From NCBI RefSeq assembly GCF_026745355.1, contig NC_079205.1:8210863-8274862 (forward strand): a stretch of 64,000 bases of DNA. Reading direction: 5' to 3'. Below, in pieces: positions 38,108 to 48,170 of the stretch. Under the pieces are notes generated by a model, which did no database searches, had not been told where the DNA came from, and saw nothing but the letters and a program-made list of their open reading frames with translations. How positions within the stretch are numbered: position 1 is the stretch's first letter; each line of letters begins with the position of its first letter. The translations under genes were made by a program, and so were the position numbers. Origin of the DNA: Beta vulgaris subsp. vulgaris. Taxonomy: Eukaryota > Streptophyta > Magnoliopsida > Caryophyllales > Amaranthaceae.

Positions 38108-38859
38108 TGTTGAAACATTTATAGGGTAATGGGTTTGAAACTCATAAGGGTATGTACTAGAAGAGGAGGAGGTCTAGTATGCAAAAGACTAGAGTGCATT
38201 AAGTGGCAAAACGCATTCATAAACCAAGGGAGACAAAAGACTGGCCGCGAGTCGCGACACGAGTCGCGAGTCGCGACCAGTGGCCCGTCGCGAGTCGCGA
38301 CAGGCGTCGCGGGTCGCGACCAGCGCCTCGCGACTCACGAGCTTCTTCGCGAGTCGCGACGTGTCTTCTGCCTTGGAATGCGAAAAGATGCCTTGACGGT
38401 TTTATGTCCGTTGTGATGTTATGGCCTCATTTTAATGACCTTTAAGGTCCTTAAATCAGCTGATTAAAGGCCTTTGATGGGTGATTAAAATGGGGGTTAT
38501 GGTTTAACTACTCTAGTCAATGAAAGGTTTATTCTTCCTATATAAACCTTGGGATTCCTATGAGTGAGGGTTGGAAGAAAATCAGAATTTTCTATTCTAT
38601 ACTCTCTCAAATACTTCTTGCTTAGCTTAAGAGAAAACTTGCAATCTTCTCTTGAGTGTTCTTCACAAACACAAAAACACAAGTTCTTGTTTGATTCACT
38701 TAGAAGATCATCTAAGTGGATTGTTTTCTCTCCATTGTATCTCATTAGTTATTTCGTGTAACCCGGTGATCCTAGAGGGGCGAAATTAAACTAATAGGAA
38801 AGCGTAGTTTCCGTGCCTTGGAGTGGGATATCCGGTTCTCTCATTGATCACTTCTAACA
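38108..38859 (+). repeat. 5' LTR of the Copia element
   Basis: 752 bp, TG..CA type. It contains a cluster of about nine TCGCGA palindromes (38244-38361), a TATA box (TATAAA, 38541-38546) and a segment TTAAACTAATAG (38786-38797) complementary to sequence just after the LTR. The 3' copy differs by few bases plus a 10-bp unit of the TCGCGA array. Confidence 0.93.
38244..38361. repeat. TCGCGA palindrome array in the 5' LTR
   Basis: About nine TCGCGA sites in roughly 118 bp, mostly within the ten-mer GAGTCGCGAC. This is strikingly CpG-rich for methylated plant DNA and lies about 180 bp upstream of the LTR TATA box, where enhancer repeats sit in other plant Copia elements. The 3' LTR version (43484-43611) has about eleven. 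Confidence 0.9.
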
Positions 38860-38861
38860 AT

Positions 38862-38878
38862 CTATTAGTTTAACTTTC
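38862..38878 (+). promoter_or_regulatory. Candidate primer-binding site, complementary to the element's own LTR
   Basis: CTATTAGTTTAA (38862-38873) begins 2 bases after the LTR end, where a primer-binding site belongs. It is the exact complement of 38786-38797 in the LTR; four more base pairs follow across a one-base bulge. It does not start with TGG and does not resemble the initiator-Met site of most plant Copia elements. Self-priming or a tRNA fragment I do not recognise are both possible. Confidence 0.4.
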
Positions 38879-38891
38879 TTTCTTTTCGGAT

Positions 38892-39572
38892 ATGGCTCAA
38901 TCACTCAAGGACATGACTATGAACTTCCAAAAGTTGGATAAGTTTGAGGGGGTGGGCTATCGGAGGTGGCAAAAGAAGATGCACTTCTTGTTGACCGCTT
39001 TGAATGTGGTGTATGTGTTATCAACTCCTATGCCACCACTCCCGGAAGATGGAGAGGAAGAGCCTCTTGAGACTACTAGGAAGAGGATAAAGTGGGAGAA
39101 TGATGACTACATTTGTCGTGGTCATATTCTCAACTCTCTCACCGACCCGTTGTTTGATCTCTACCAAAATGTGGAGAGTGCAAAGGAACTTTGGGACGCT
39201 CTTGAGGCCAAGTACATTTCGGAAGATGCTTCAAGTAAGAAATTCCTTGTTAGTAATTTTAATTCTTTTAAAATGACTAATGATCGGCCTATTATGGAGC
39301 AATTCCATGAGGTTCATCATATTTTGAACCAAATAAGATCACATGGTATGGTGATGGATGAGGCAATTGCGGTTGCCTCAATCATTGACAAATTACCAAA
39401 TTCTTGGAAAGATACAAAACATCTTTTAAAACATAAAAAAGAAGACATGTCCATGGAGCAATTAGGAACTCATCTTCGTATTGAAGAGGGGATCCGGGCT
39501 CAAGATGGGGTTAAGGATACTACTCCTAGTATTCCTAATCTACCGTTAATTGGTAGAGGTTGGTGGGTCTAG
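38892..39572 (+). pseudogene. Copia gag (UBN2-type) fragment
   Basis: 226-aa ORF starting 32 bp after the 5' LTR. It has the plant Copia gag pattern: a FQKLDKFEGVGYRRWQKKM block near the N-terminus, then a LWDALEAKY block at about residue 100 and a later PNSWKDTK block. It forms the capsid of the retroelement particle. A frameshift near 39560-39572 separates it from the zinc knuckle and protease, which continue in another frame. Confidence 0.9.
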
Positions 39573-40015
39573 TAAGACAAGAAATCCAACAACAACAACA
39601 ACAACAACAACAACATAACAAAACCAATGTTGCAAACAAGAAGAGGAAGACCCTCTCTTGTTGGATATGCAATGGTCCTCATCTTAAGAGGGATTGTCCT
39701 TCTAACAACAAGAAGAAGACAAACCAAGGTAAAAATGCACATGTTAATATAATTGAAGAAATGCATTTTGTTGCTATGATTTCTGAAATTATGTGTGTGC
39801 AGGTTGATGATTCTTGGTGGATAGATTCGGGAGCCTCTAGACATGTGTGCAATAACAAGGATTTCTTCAAGTCTTTGAAAGATTTGGATGATGGTCCAAT
39901 CTTGTATATGGGGAATGATTCTACGGTAAAGGCTAGAGGAATAGGCCAAGTAGAATTGTTGTTAACCTCGGGAAAGACTTTAACTCTCCGGGATGTTGTA
40001 TGTACCGGAAGTTAG
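39560..40015 (+). pseudogene. Copia gag zinc knuckle and protease fragment
   Basis: After a (CAA)n-encoded Gln run comes a CCHC zinc knuckle (CWICNGPHLKRDC), which binds element RNA. The aspartic protease motif WWIDSGASRH follows, with DSG as the catalytic triad. The frame breaks at about 39995-40015 where the conserved post-protease region should continue, and changes again near 40035. Confidence 0.9.
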
Positions 40016-40039
40016 GAAGAATCTTGTGTCAGGAGGTCT

Positions 40040-41127
40040 TTGAATAAGTATGGTTTTAAAGTTGTTTTTGAGTCGGATAAATTTGTACTTTCCAAGGGTG
40101 GTATTTTTGTTGGACAAGGTTTCTTTTGTAATGGAATGTTTAAATTTAGTATTGATAATAAAATTGGTACTAGTTCTATTTACATGCTTGATGTTTCTTC
40201 TCTATGGCACAATCGTTTATGTCATGTGAATTATCGTAGATTATATGACATGTCTAAAATGGGGTTAATACCTCCTTTCGATTTAAAGTTAGAGAAGTGT
40301 CACACTTGCGTGCTAAATAAAATTACAAAAAATCCTTATCCTAGTGTGACTAGACAAACGGTATTGCTTGAATTGGTGCATAGTGACTTGTGTGACTTTC
40401 ATAGTTCACCTTCTTTAGGAAATAAAAAATATATGTAACTTTTATTGATGATTTTTCAAGGTTTTGTTACATATATTTATTATTTACTAAAGATGAAGCA
40501 CTAGAAAAGTTTAAGACCTTTAAAATCGAAGTGGAACTCCAACTTAATCAAAAGATTAAAAGACTTCGAACGGATAGGGGTGGTGAATATTATAATCCAA
40601 GTTATTTTAGTTCCATTGGTGTAATTCATGAAACAACCGCCCCATACTCACCTCAAAGTAATGGTATAGCGGAAAGGAAAAATAGGGTCCTAAAAGAAAT
40701 GGTTAATACCATGCTTTCTAATTCGGGTCTTAATGACGGTTTTTGGGGTGATGCAATTTTAACTGCATGTTACATTTAAATCGAGTTCCTAAAAAGGAAT
40801 AAGACTACCCCTTATGAACTTTGGTGTAATAAAAAGCCTAATCTCAATTACCTTAAGGTATGGGGTTGTAGGGCAATTGTCAAATTGACGGAACCTAAAA
40901 GGAAAACTTTAGGTGAAAAAGGAATTGATTGCATTTTTATAGGCTATGCGGTACATAGCAAAGCCTATAGGTTTTATGTCATTGAGCCCAATGACTTTGT
41001 CTCTATTCACTCCGTGATAGAGTCAAGGGATGCAATATTTGATGAGACTAGATTCTCATCGATTCCAAGACCAAAGGACATGATACCTAGTACTAGTTCC
41101 AATGTTGTAGATGACATTTCTAAATGA
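40040..41127 (+). pseudogene. Copia integrase region, broken into several frames
   Basis: An HHCC-type zinc domain (WHNRLCHVN, then CHTCVLNK) is followed by parts of the catalytic core: the HSDLCDF block before a break at 40436, then RTDRGGEY and HETTAPYSPQSNGIAERKN in the 40531-40779 ORF. The C-terminal GCIFIGYA-like region (CIFIGYAVHSKAYRFY) sits at 40885-41127. Breaks at about 40436, 40775, 40815 and 41120 are each consistent with one lost or gained base, mostly in short A or T runs. Confidence 0.88.
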
Positions 41128-41262
41128 TCATGATACTACAACACCGGAAATTAGGAAAAGTAAAGAATTAGAAAAGAGAAATCTTTTGGACCGGATTTTC
41201 AACTATATTTAGTTGAAGGGTCAAGGGAGTCAATTTCGACTCAAATTTCATATTGTTACAAT

Positions 41263-42066
41263 ATGGAGGAGGATCCTAGGTCCTTTGATGAGGCTATGAA
41301 GTCTCATGATTCTGCTTTCTGGAAAGAGGCAGTGAATGATGAAATGGATTCTATAATGGGTAATCACACTTGGATTTTAGCTAATTTACCTCCCGGTTGC
41401 AAACCCCTAGGTTGTAAATGGATTTTTGTAAGGAAAAAGAAAATCGATGGAACCATACTAAAACATAAGGCCCGGTTAGTGGTCCAAGGTTTTAGGCAAA
41501 GATATGGTATCGATTACTTTGATACTTATGCTCCAGTAGCTAGAATAGCTACTATTAGACTATTGATAGCATTAGCTGCGATTCATGGTCTAGTAATTCA
41601 CCAAATGGATGTAAAAACTGCTTTTCTTAATGGTGAATTGGAGGAGGAAGTGTACATGAATCAACCTGAAGGGTTTGTGGTTAAAGGTCAAGAAACTAAA
41701 GTTTGCAAATTAGTTAGATCTTTGTATGGTCTTAAACAAGCACCTAAGCAATGGCATCAAAAATTTGATGAAGTTGTGTTGTCTAGTGGGTTCAAAATAA
41801 ATCAGTCCGATAAGTGTGTATATAGCAAATTTGATAATAACGGTAAAGGAGTTATAATTTGCTTATATGTTGATGATATGCTTATTTTTGGGACTGATTT
41901 GGAACAAGTGGAAAAGACCAAAGTCTTCCTTTCCTCTAGCTTCTCCATGAAAGATTTGGGTGAAGCGGATGTTATTCTAGGTATTAGAATAATAAGAGGG
42001 AAAGGGTCGTTTTCTTTATCACAATCTCATTATATTGAGAAAGTGGTCAAGAGGTATAATGAGTAA
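41263..42066 (+). pseudogene. Copia reverse transcriptase fragment
   Basis: 267-aa open stretch with the whole RVT_2 core: CKWIFVRKKK, ARLVVQGF, QMDVKTAFLNGELEEEVYM, LVRSLYGLKQAPKQWHQKFD and the catalytic YVDDM. It copies element RNA into DNA in the particle. It ends in a frameshift at about 42064 before the RNase H domain. Confidence 0.92.
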
Positions 42067-42089
42067 ATTCGACTCATTTTGCTACTCCT

Positions 42090-42841
42090 ATGGATCCTAG
42101 TATTCACTTGGTTCCGAGTAGTGGTACTCCAATTTCACAATTGGAGTATGCAAGCTTAATTGGAAGCTTGATGTATGCTATGACTAGCACTCGGCCGGAT
42201 ATAGCCTTTGCTATTGGCAAGCTCAGTAGGTATACTAGTAATCCTAGTATGTTGCATTGGCAAGCATTGAGAAGAGTGTTAAGGTACTTGAATAAGACCT
42301 TGGATTATGTCATAACATACAAAGAGAACCTTCTATCTTAGAAGGTTACTCGGATGCTAGTTGGATTTCGAATAAGGAAGATTATTCATCCACTAGTGGT
42401 TGGGTGTTTCTTCTTGGAGGAGGTGCCATTTCATGGGATTCCAAGAAGCAAACATGCATAACGGATTCCACTATGGCATCGGAATTCATTGCTTTGGCTT
42501 CTTGTTGCCAAGAAGCGGAATGGCTAAGGAATGTGTTGAGTGAGGTGGACTTATGGGTGAAACCAATGTCACCTCTTGCTATCCATTGTGATAGTGCATC
42601 AACCATAGCTAAAGCATATAGTGAAGTCTACAATGGCAAGTCAAGGCACATTGGAGTTAGACATAGCTATGTGCGGGAAATGATAAGGAATAGTTGTATA
42701 ACTATTAATTTTGTTCGGTCTAGTTTGAACTTGGCGGATACGTTTACAAAACCGTTGTCAAGGGAACTAGTGAACAAAATGAACAAAGGGATGGGTCTTA
42801 AGCCTATTGATCAACCTATGGTGAAGGAAAACTCTATTTGA
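42090..42841 (+). pseudogene. Copia RNase H region
   Basis: Two ORFs. The first (42090-42341) has SLMYAMTSTRPDIAFAIGKLSRY. After a break at about 42340 comes the RNase H core: SDASW, then STSGWVFLLGGGAISWDSKKQ, then STMASEFIAL, and HCDSAS later. The reading frame stops at 42841, followed by about 500 bp of non-coding sequence up to the 3' LTR. Confidence 0.9.
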
Positions 42842-43349
42842 TGTCTAATACAACGTTAGATCTCAAATTCAAGGAGGATAGTACTTCTCTAAGAGGTTGG
42901 GAGCACTTGTTTAATACATCCCGAGGTTAGTGCTTGTTGCTACAATGATAAAGAGGTTGAATTTTATTCTTAATAAATCTTTGATAAGGTGCTCAATTGT
43001 AGGAGCATGTCGGAAAGATTTACCTATGTAAGCTAGAAGTTTGGCCGCTTCATCAAGTCTAAGGCTTGACTTGGAATGCTTATGAATGGATATGGACACC
43101 AAGGCTTCATAGGTGTCGGAGGTTTTAAGAACCTAGTTTATGTTTGTGTGTATTAGTAACTTCAATAATTTGTAATGGTTATATGATTCAAAGCTTTGTC
43201 TATCATTATGATCTAAATTATTGTAAAGATTACTTTTACTAAATGGAAATTCAATCGTTAGATATTTCCATGATGCATGAACATGTGTGTTTGCGATTTA
43301 TAGCAAGTTGAAAAACTTTTCAACATTACCCTATAAATGGGAGGAGGAT

Positions 43350-44109
43350 TGTTGGAACATTTATAGGGTAATGGGTTTGAAACTCATAAGGGTATGTACT
43401 AGAAGAGGAGGAGGTCTAGTATGCAAAACTAGAGTGCATCAAGTGGCAAAACGCATTGATAAACCAAGGGAGACAGAAGACTGGCCGCGAGTCGCGACAC
43501 GAGTCGCGACACAGTCGCGAGTCGCGACCAGTGGCCCGTCGCGAGTCGCGACAGGCGTCGCGGGTCGCGACCAGCGCCTCGCGACTCGCGAGCTTCTTCG
43601 CGAGTCGCGACGTGTCTTCTGCCTTGGAATGCGAAAAGATGCCTTGACGGTTTTATGTCCGTTGTGATGTTATGGCCTCATTTTAATGACCTTTAAGGTC
43701 CTTAAATCAGCTGATTAAAGGCCTTTGATGGGTGATTAAAATGGGGGTTATGGTTTAACTACTCTAGTCAATGAAAGGTTTATTCTTCCTATATAAACCT
43801 TGGGATTCCTATGAGTGAGGGTTGGAAGAAAATCAGAATTTTCTATTCTATACTCTCTCAAATACTTCTTGCTTAGCTTAAGAGAAAACTTGCAATCTTC
43901 TCTTGAGTGTTCTTCACAAACACAAAACACAAGTTCTTGTTTGATTCACTTAGAAGATCATCTAAGTGGATTGTTTCTCTCCATTGTATCTCATTAGTTA
44001 TTTCGTGATAACCCGGTGATCCTAGAGGGGCAAAATTAAACTAATAGGAAAGCGTAGTTTCCGTGCCTTGGAGTGGGATATCCGGTTCTCTCATTGATCA
44101 CTTCTAACA
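43350..44109 (+). repeat. 3' LTR of the Copia element
   Basis: 760 bp, nearly identical to the 5' LTR, preceded by the polypurine tract at about 43339-43349. Differences by eye: about six substitutions, a 2-base indel near the start, an extra 10-bp TCGCGA-array unit and single-base indels in A and T runs. Confidence 0.93.
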
Positions 44110-44611
44110 TCTTCTTCTTCTCTGGATTTTCATATAATCCTTCAAATCTGCCATAATCAATCTTCAAGGATTTGTTCAATCATTCCGTCGGTAAGAGGAA
44201 ATTGTCATGAAATGCATATATCATCCATGACTCATGAGCTTCTAGTATAGTACTAGTTAGTAGTATCCCCTCAAAGAGACAAAATCACCTGTAGTTGACT
44301 GGAGAAGACATTGGAAACCAATATGGGAAGGCGCCATTCAAGGACCACCTTCAACATTTTCTATGCGTCAAACTTGTTGCAAAATTTCCCATCTTTAATG
44401 CGCACAAACAAATTTGTCATTATACATTTACACTTGAACTTTTTTTGTTTTGTTTTTCAAGTTAAGGAGAATTTTCTTATAAAAAGGAAGAAATTGAAAA
44501 TTGAAGTGAGCTGCAATAATTTCATAATCTAACAAAGAAGAAAAAAATCAGCTAAGAGGAATGAAGAAGAAGGAGAAAGTGAGAGAAAGCAGCGGTTAGT
44601 GTTTTGTTTTT

Positions 44612-44960
44612 CAGTTGGACTTTGTTTTGTTTCAGTTGGACTTTGTTTTCTTTCAGTTGGACTTTGTTTTCTTTCAGTTGGACTTTGTTTTTTTTCAGTT
44701 GGACTACCTGAAAAAAAATGAAGACTACCTGAAAAAGAATGAAGACTACCTGAAAAAAATGAAGACTACCTGAAAAAGAATAAAGACCAACTGAAACCCA
44801 AAGTAAGTCTAACTGAAGTACAAAAACCAACTGAAAAAAAAAGAAGACTAACTGAAAACAAAATGAAGACTACCTGAAAAAAAATGAAGACTACCTGAAA
44901 AAAAATTAAGACTACCTGAAAAAAAATTAAGACTAACTGAAAAAAAATTGGAACCACCTG
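44612..44960. repeat. Minisatellite with two inverted unit types
   Basis: The left block holds about five units of 'cagttggactttgttttctt' (about 23 bp). The right block holds about nine units on the theme 'gactacctgaaaaaaaatga' (about 21-23 bp). The right unit resembles the reverse complement of the left (GTCCAACTGAAAA), so the array can fold on itself. Hydrophobic minus-strand ORFs here are a by-product of the repeats. Confidence 0.8.
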
Positions 44961-45317
44961 AAAGTCGTCCGACCAAAGATTATGGTCGGACGAGTCCGAC
45001 ACAATACGTTCTCATATACTTATATAGGATGATTATTTCATGGCTACAATTAAATTATTATCACTATAATTATTGGAATATTAAGCTTTTTATTTTTGTA
45101 GATTAATCACGCTTATTAATTTAATTGAACCCTTAAAAATATAGAAAGATGGAGAAAGTCGTAATTTTAATAAATAAAAAATGAAGACAAGTTGTCGGTG
45201 AATGACAGTTACTTATTAGTTGTTCTGCAAAAGTAGGTGTTAATTGTACAAGTAGTTGATAGTTGATATACTAGTCAGATATTAGCTTTTACATTTTGAC
45301 TGTGATAATATCTTTTA

Positions 45318-46145
45318 CGGTTTTTTCACCAAGTATCCCCGAGTTTTCAGAAAATTCACCTGCTATCCCCAGAGTTTTCAAAATACACGAGGTACCCCTA
45401 AGTTTCAAACTAATACACTCAGATACCCTTAATGACTAACGACGTTAACCGTCGTTAGTCTTAACCCTAATTAACCATTAGTTTTAACCCTAAACCCTAA
45501 AATCTAACTCCTAATCAAACCCTAACCTTGAACTTCTAACACTAACCCCCCCTTCCCCCACCCTCCCACCACCCCGTGGCAGCCCCCCTCCTCCATCGAA
45601 TTACCCAACCTCGCTGAATTCCGCACCCCCTTCCCCACCCTTGAAGAATTCCGCACCCCCTCCCCCACCTTCGACGAATTTCGCACTCGTCCCCCCACCC
45701 TCGTCGAATTCCCCCTATGCTGTTCTACTCCAGCTCGGAGACGAAGGCGAAAAGGCTGACTGGGAGCACACGCCGCAGCGGGAAGCTCGCCACGACTGGG
45801 TTGTTGGGTTTTAGGCTCGCGACGATGGATGGGGGAGGGGAATGGGGTGGGAGGGGGCTGCGGGGGTGGTGGGAGGATTAGGGTTTGGGTTTAGGGTTAG
45901 GGTTAGTGTTAAGGGTTTGGGATTAGGGTTAGAGGTAGGAGTTATGAATAAGGTTAGTATTAGGGGATTAATTAGGATTTAAAATAGAAAATTAGAGTTA
46001 ATGACTAACGGTGGTTGACGTCGTTACTCATTAAGGGTATATGAGTGTATTAGTTTGAAACATAGGGGTACCCCGTGTATTTTGAAAACTTTGGAGCTAC
46101 CAGGTGAATTTTCTAAAAACTCAGGGGTACTTGGTGAAAAAACCG
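45318..46145. mobile_element. Long-TIR MULE-like element with telomere-like interior
   Basis: Ends CGGTTTTTTCACCAAGTA and the complementary ...TACTTGGTGAAAAAACCG. Arms of about 170-190 bp contain 'tattccc'/'cagggg'-type blocks and 'aatacactcagataccctta'. Flanks TATCTTTTA (45309-45317) and TATCTTTTC (46146-46154) match at 8 of 9 bases, fitting a 9-bp MULE duplication. Inside lie several CCCTAA words on the left and GGGTTAG words on the right. No transposase. Confidence 0.8.
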
Positions 46146-46532
46146 TATCTTTTCTGATAATTAATATTCAGTTAAACTAGTTGTTAGTTTAAATAAATAA
46201 TAAAAATAAACTATATTTATTTTTCAAAAGCCACTACAAAAGCTAGCTCTACCCCCAAAAAATAATATTTATAACTTTTCCAAAACACTACTTCAAACAC
46301 CAAATGTTACTCCAAACACAACTTCTCACCATTATTAGAGTTTTGACTTAGTCCAAACACTAAAAGCTACCTAATCTATTGTCGAACTTAATTGCCCTTG
46401 GTCATTTTATTTCTTTTGGAGTATTATTGTTCGTTTCTGATATATTATTATCACCATTAACAATATTTGTGAAATATAAAGCCAATTAATACATAAAATT
46501 AGTATAAAAATTTATTAATGTATAAATTTTAA

Positions 46533-48170
46533 CGGTTTTTTCACCAAATACCCCTGACAAATCAACAAATTCACAATATATATACCCTCAATGTTTCAAC
46601 AATTTACCATATACCCCTGACTTTTCATTTTTGTCACCAAATATCCTTTTTTTAACTGTCGTTAACTCACCGTTAACTTTATTTACCATTTGCCACAATT
46701 AACTCCTAACCCTAAAATCTAAACCCTAATCCCTAACCCTAATCTAAATACAAACCCTAAAATCTAAACCCTAAAATCTAAACATTAAAATCTGAACCCT
46801 AAGCCCAACCTAACCCCCTCCCCCTCCACCAGGGCCGGTGAATGGGCTGTGCAAACAGACCCATTGCACAGGGCCCCCAAGTCAATAGGTCCCCCCAAAT
46901 CAGTTTATAATTATGTTATTGTGATAGAATAGCAAAGGTTTATGTTGTAGCACATTGGTACTACCTTATAATGATTCCTTGTCTTTATATTTAATCAAGG
47001 GTTCAAATCCTACAAGGTAGCTTTTGAGCCCCTTTTTTTCCTCTTTTATTTATATACAATCAAACTAATAAAAGCAAGTATGCTTTTCTCAAAAAAAAAA
47101 AAATCAAGTATCATTTTCGTGGAAAATTACCAACTCTAGAAATTTATCTTTTTTTTTTTTACCAAATTAACTCTTAATATTTTTCATTTTTTACATTCAA
47201 GTTTTAAATAATTAAAGATTTCTCGTTCTTAGGTAGTATTAGTTTATTCTCAACTATGAATTTTGTCGTTTGAAATAACAAATATGACATTATATGCCTC
47301 GTATGTATTTTTACATATGTCGTAGTTATATATTCTAAAAAAATTTTGGGGCCTAAATTTAAAATTAACACAGGGCCCCTGAATTGTTTAAGACGGCCCT
47401 GCCCTCCACCATCCCCCCACCCCTCCCTCTACCGCAACACCCCACTCCCACCCCTTCCCCCTCCCTTTGCTGCAACCCACACCCCCCCCCCTCTACCGCA
47501 ACCCCCCACCCTCTCCCCCTCCTACTACCACAACCCCCACCCCTCCACCTCCTTCCTGCAGCCTTGTGAAGCTCACCACACACTCCCCTCTCTGTTTTCG
47601 TCGCGGAACCCCTCCCCCTGCTAGCCCAAACCACAATCTCCACCAATTAAACCACCATTTGCCATTTTCGCGGGTTAATGTGCAAAATCGAGCCCAAAAA
47701 CATCGACCCAAATCAGACGAAATCATTCGAGGGAGGGAAGAGGAAGACGATTCAAGGGTGGGGGAGGGGTAGGGGAGACCGGCAAGAGCAGCTTCATGGT
47801 AGCCGGTGTTCGAGGGGGGGGGTGGGGGTTTGGCGTTCGAGGGGGTGGGGTGGGGTGGGGTGGGGAATTCGAAAGGTCGGGGCTGGAAAATCAACGGGGA
47901 AGGGGTGAAGGTTGGTCGACAGTGAACGGATGCGCAGGGGGTGGGGAGGTCGGCACACGCAGCGCGGTGGGGGTGTGGGAGGCCGGCACGCACATCGGCA
48001 GTGGGGGAGGGGGGTAGTGGCTGGGGTGGGATGGAGGGGACGGGGTGGGGGCTGCCAAGGAGTAGGGTTAGGGTAAGGAGGAGGGTTTAGGAGTAGGGTT
48101 AGGGTTAGAGTAGGGTTAGATTAGGGTTAGAGTTAGGTTAAATTAGGATTAAGGCTTAATGAGGGTAATA
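46533..48170. mobile_element. Related MULE-like element, right end degraded, with a nested hAT
   Basis: The left end CGGTTTTTTCACCAAATACC is the same type as that of the 45318 element. It leads into CCCTAA-rich sequence (46690-46800), then GC-rich low-complexity sequence. The right side has GGGTTAG-rich sequence (48060-48150) but no matching terminal repeat. The hAT element at 46830-47401 interrupts it. The long Pro-rich and Gly-rich ORFs of 47346-48017 come from C/G-rich repeats and are not genes. Confidence 0.55.
46830..47401. mobile_element. Non-autonomous hAT element with perfect 8-bp target duplication
   Basis: Starts CAGGGCCGGTG and ends with the inverted ...GACGGCCCTG. Both sides carry CCCTCCAC (46822-46829 and 47402-47409). 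CAGGG-type ends plus an 8-bp duplication define hAT superfamily transposons. 572 bp, no transposase. Subterminal 'gggcccc' words occur at both ends. Confidence 0.92.

Larger units (their letters stand above)
38108..44109 (+). mobile_element. Copia LTR retrotransposon, structurally complete, ORFs frameshifted
   Basis: 6.0 kb with two LTRs (38108-38859, 43350-44109) starting TGTTG and ending CTAACA, flanked by the 5-bp duplication TCTTC (38103-38107 and 44110-44114). A polypurine tract GGGAGGAGGAT lies directly before the 3' LTR. Domain order gag, zinc knuckle, protease, integrase, reverse transcriptase, RNase H defines Copia (integrase before RT). About six substitutions and a few indels separate the LTRs, so insertion was recent, yet the coding region carries roughly nine single-base frameshifts. 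No usual initiator-Met tRNA primer site follows the 5' LTR. Confidence 0.95.
37982..45036. mobile_element. Older inverted-repeat element split by the Copia insertion
   Basis: Left 'atacttagtgaaagtattgg' plus 'gtcagaccgtctgac' (37990-38024) resembles the reverse complement of the right segment 44965-45030 (GTATATGAGAACGTATTGTG, then GTCGGACTCGTCCGAC). Both contain a GTC(A/G)GAC-type palindrome pair. The pieces 37982-38107 and 44110-45036 together would make an element of about 1.05 kb, with the retrotransposon and its TCTTC duplication inserted near its left end. Confidence 0.5.

Noticed and set aside
38129..38445. ORFs rich in SRVATR repeats in the 5' LTR (and again at 43287-43667)
   Set aside because: They translate the TCGCGA array of the LTRs; the same DNA is a non-coding repeat.
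44552..45002. Minus-strand hydrophobic ORFs resembling a membrane protein
   Set aside because: The FFQVVFI-type repeats simply translate the minisatellite units; no start context or other support.
45470..45560. Possible interstitial telomere tract
   Set aside because: The CCCTAA words are interrupted and paired with inverted GGGTTAG words inside a MULE-like element; there is no long perfect (CCCTAAA)n run.
47346..48017. Overlapping Pro-rich, Arg-rich and Gly-rich ORFs
   Set aside because: Produced by C-rich and G-rich low-complexity DNA inside transposon sequence; open in several frames at once.
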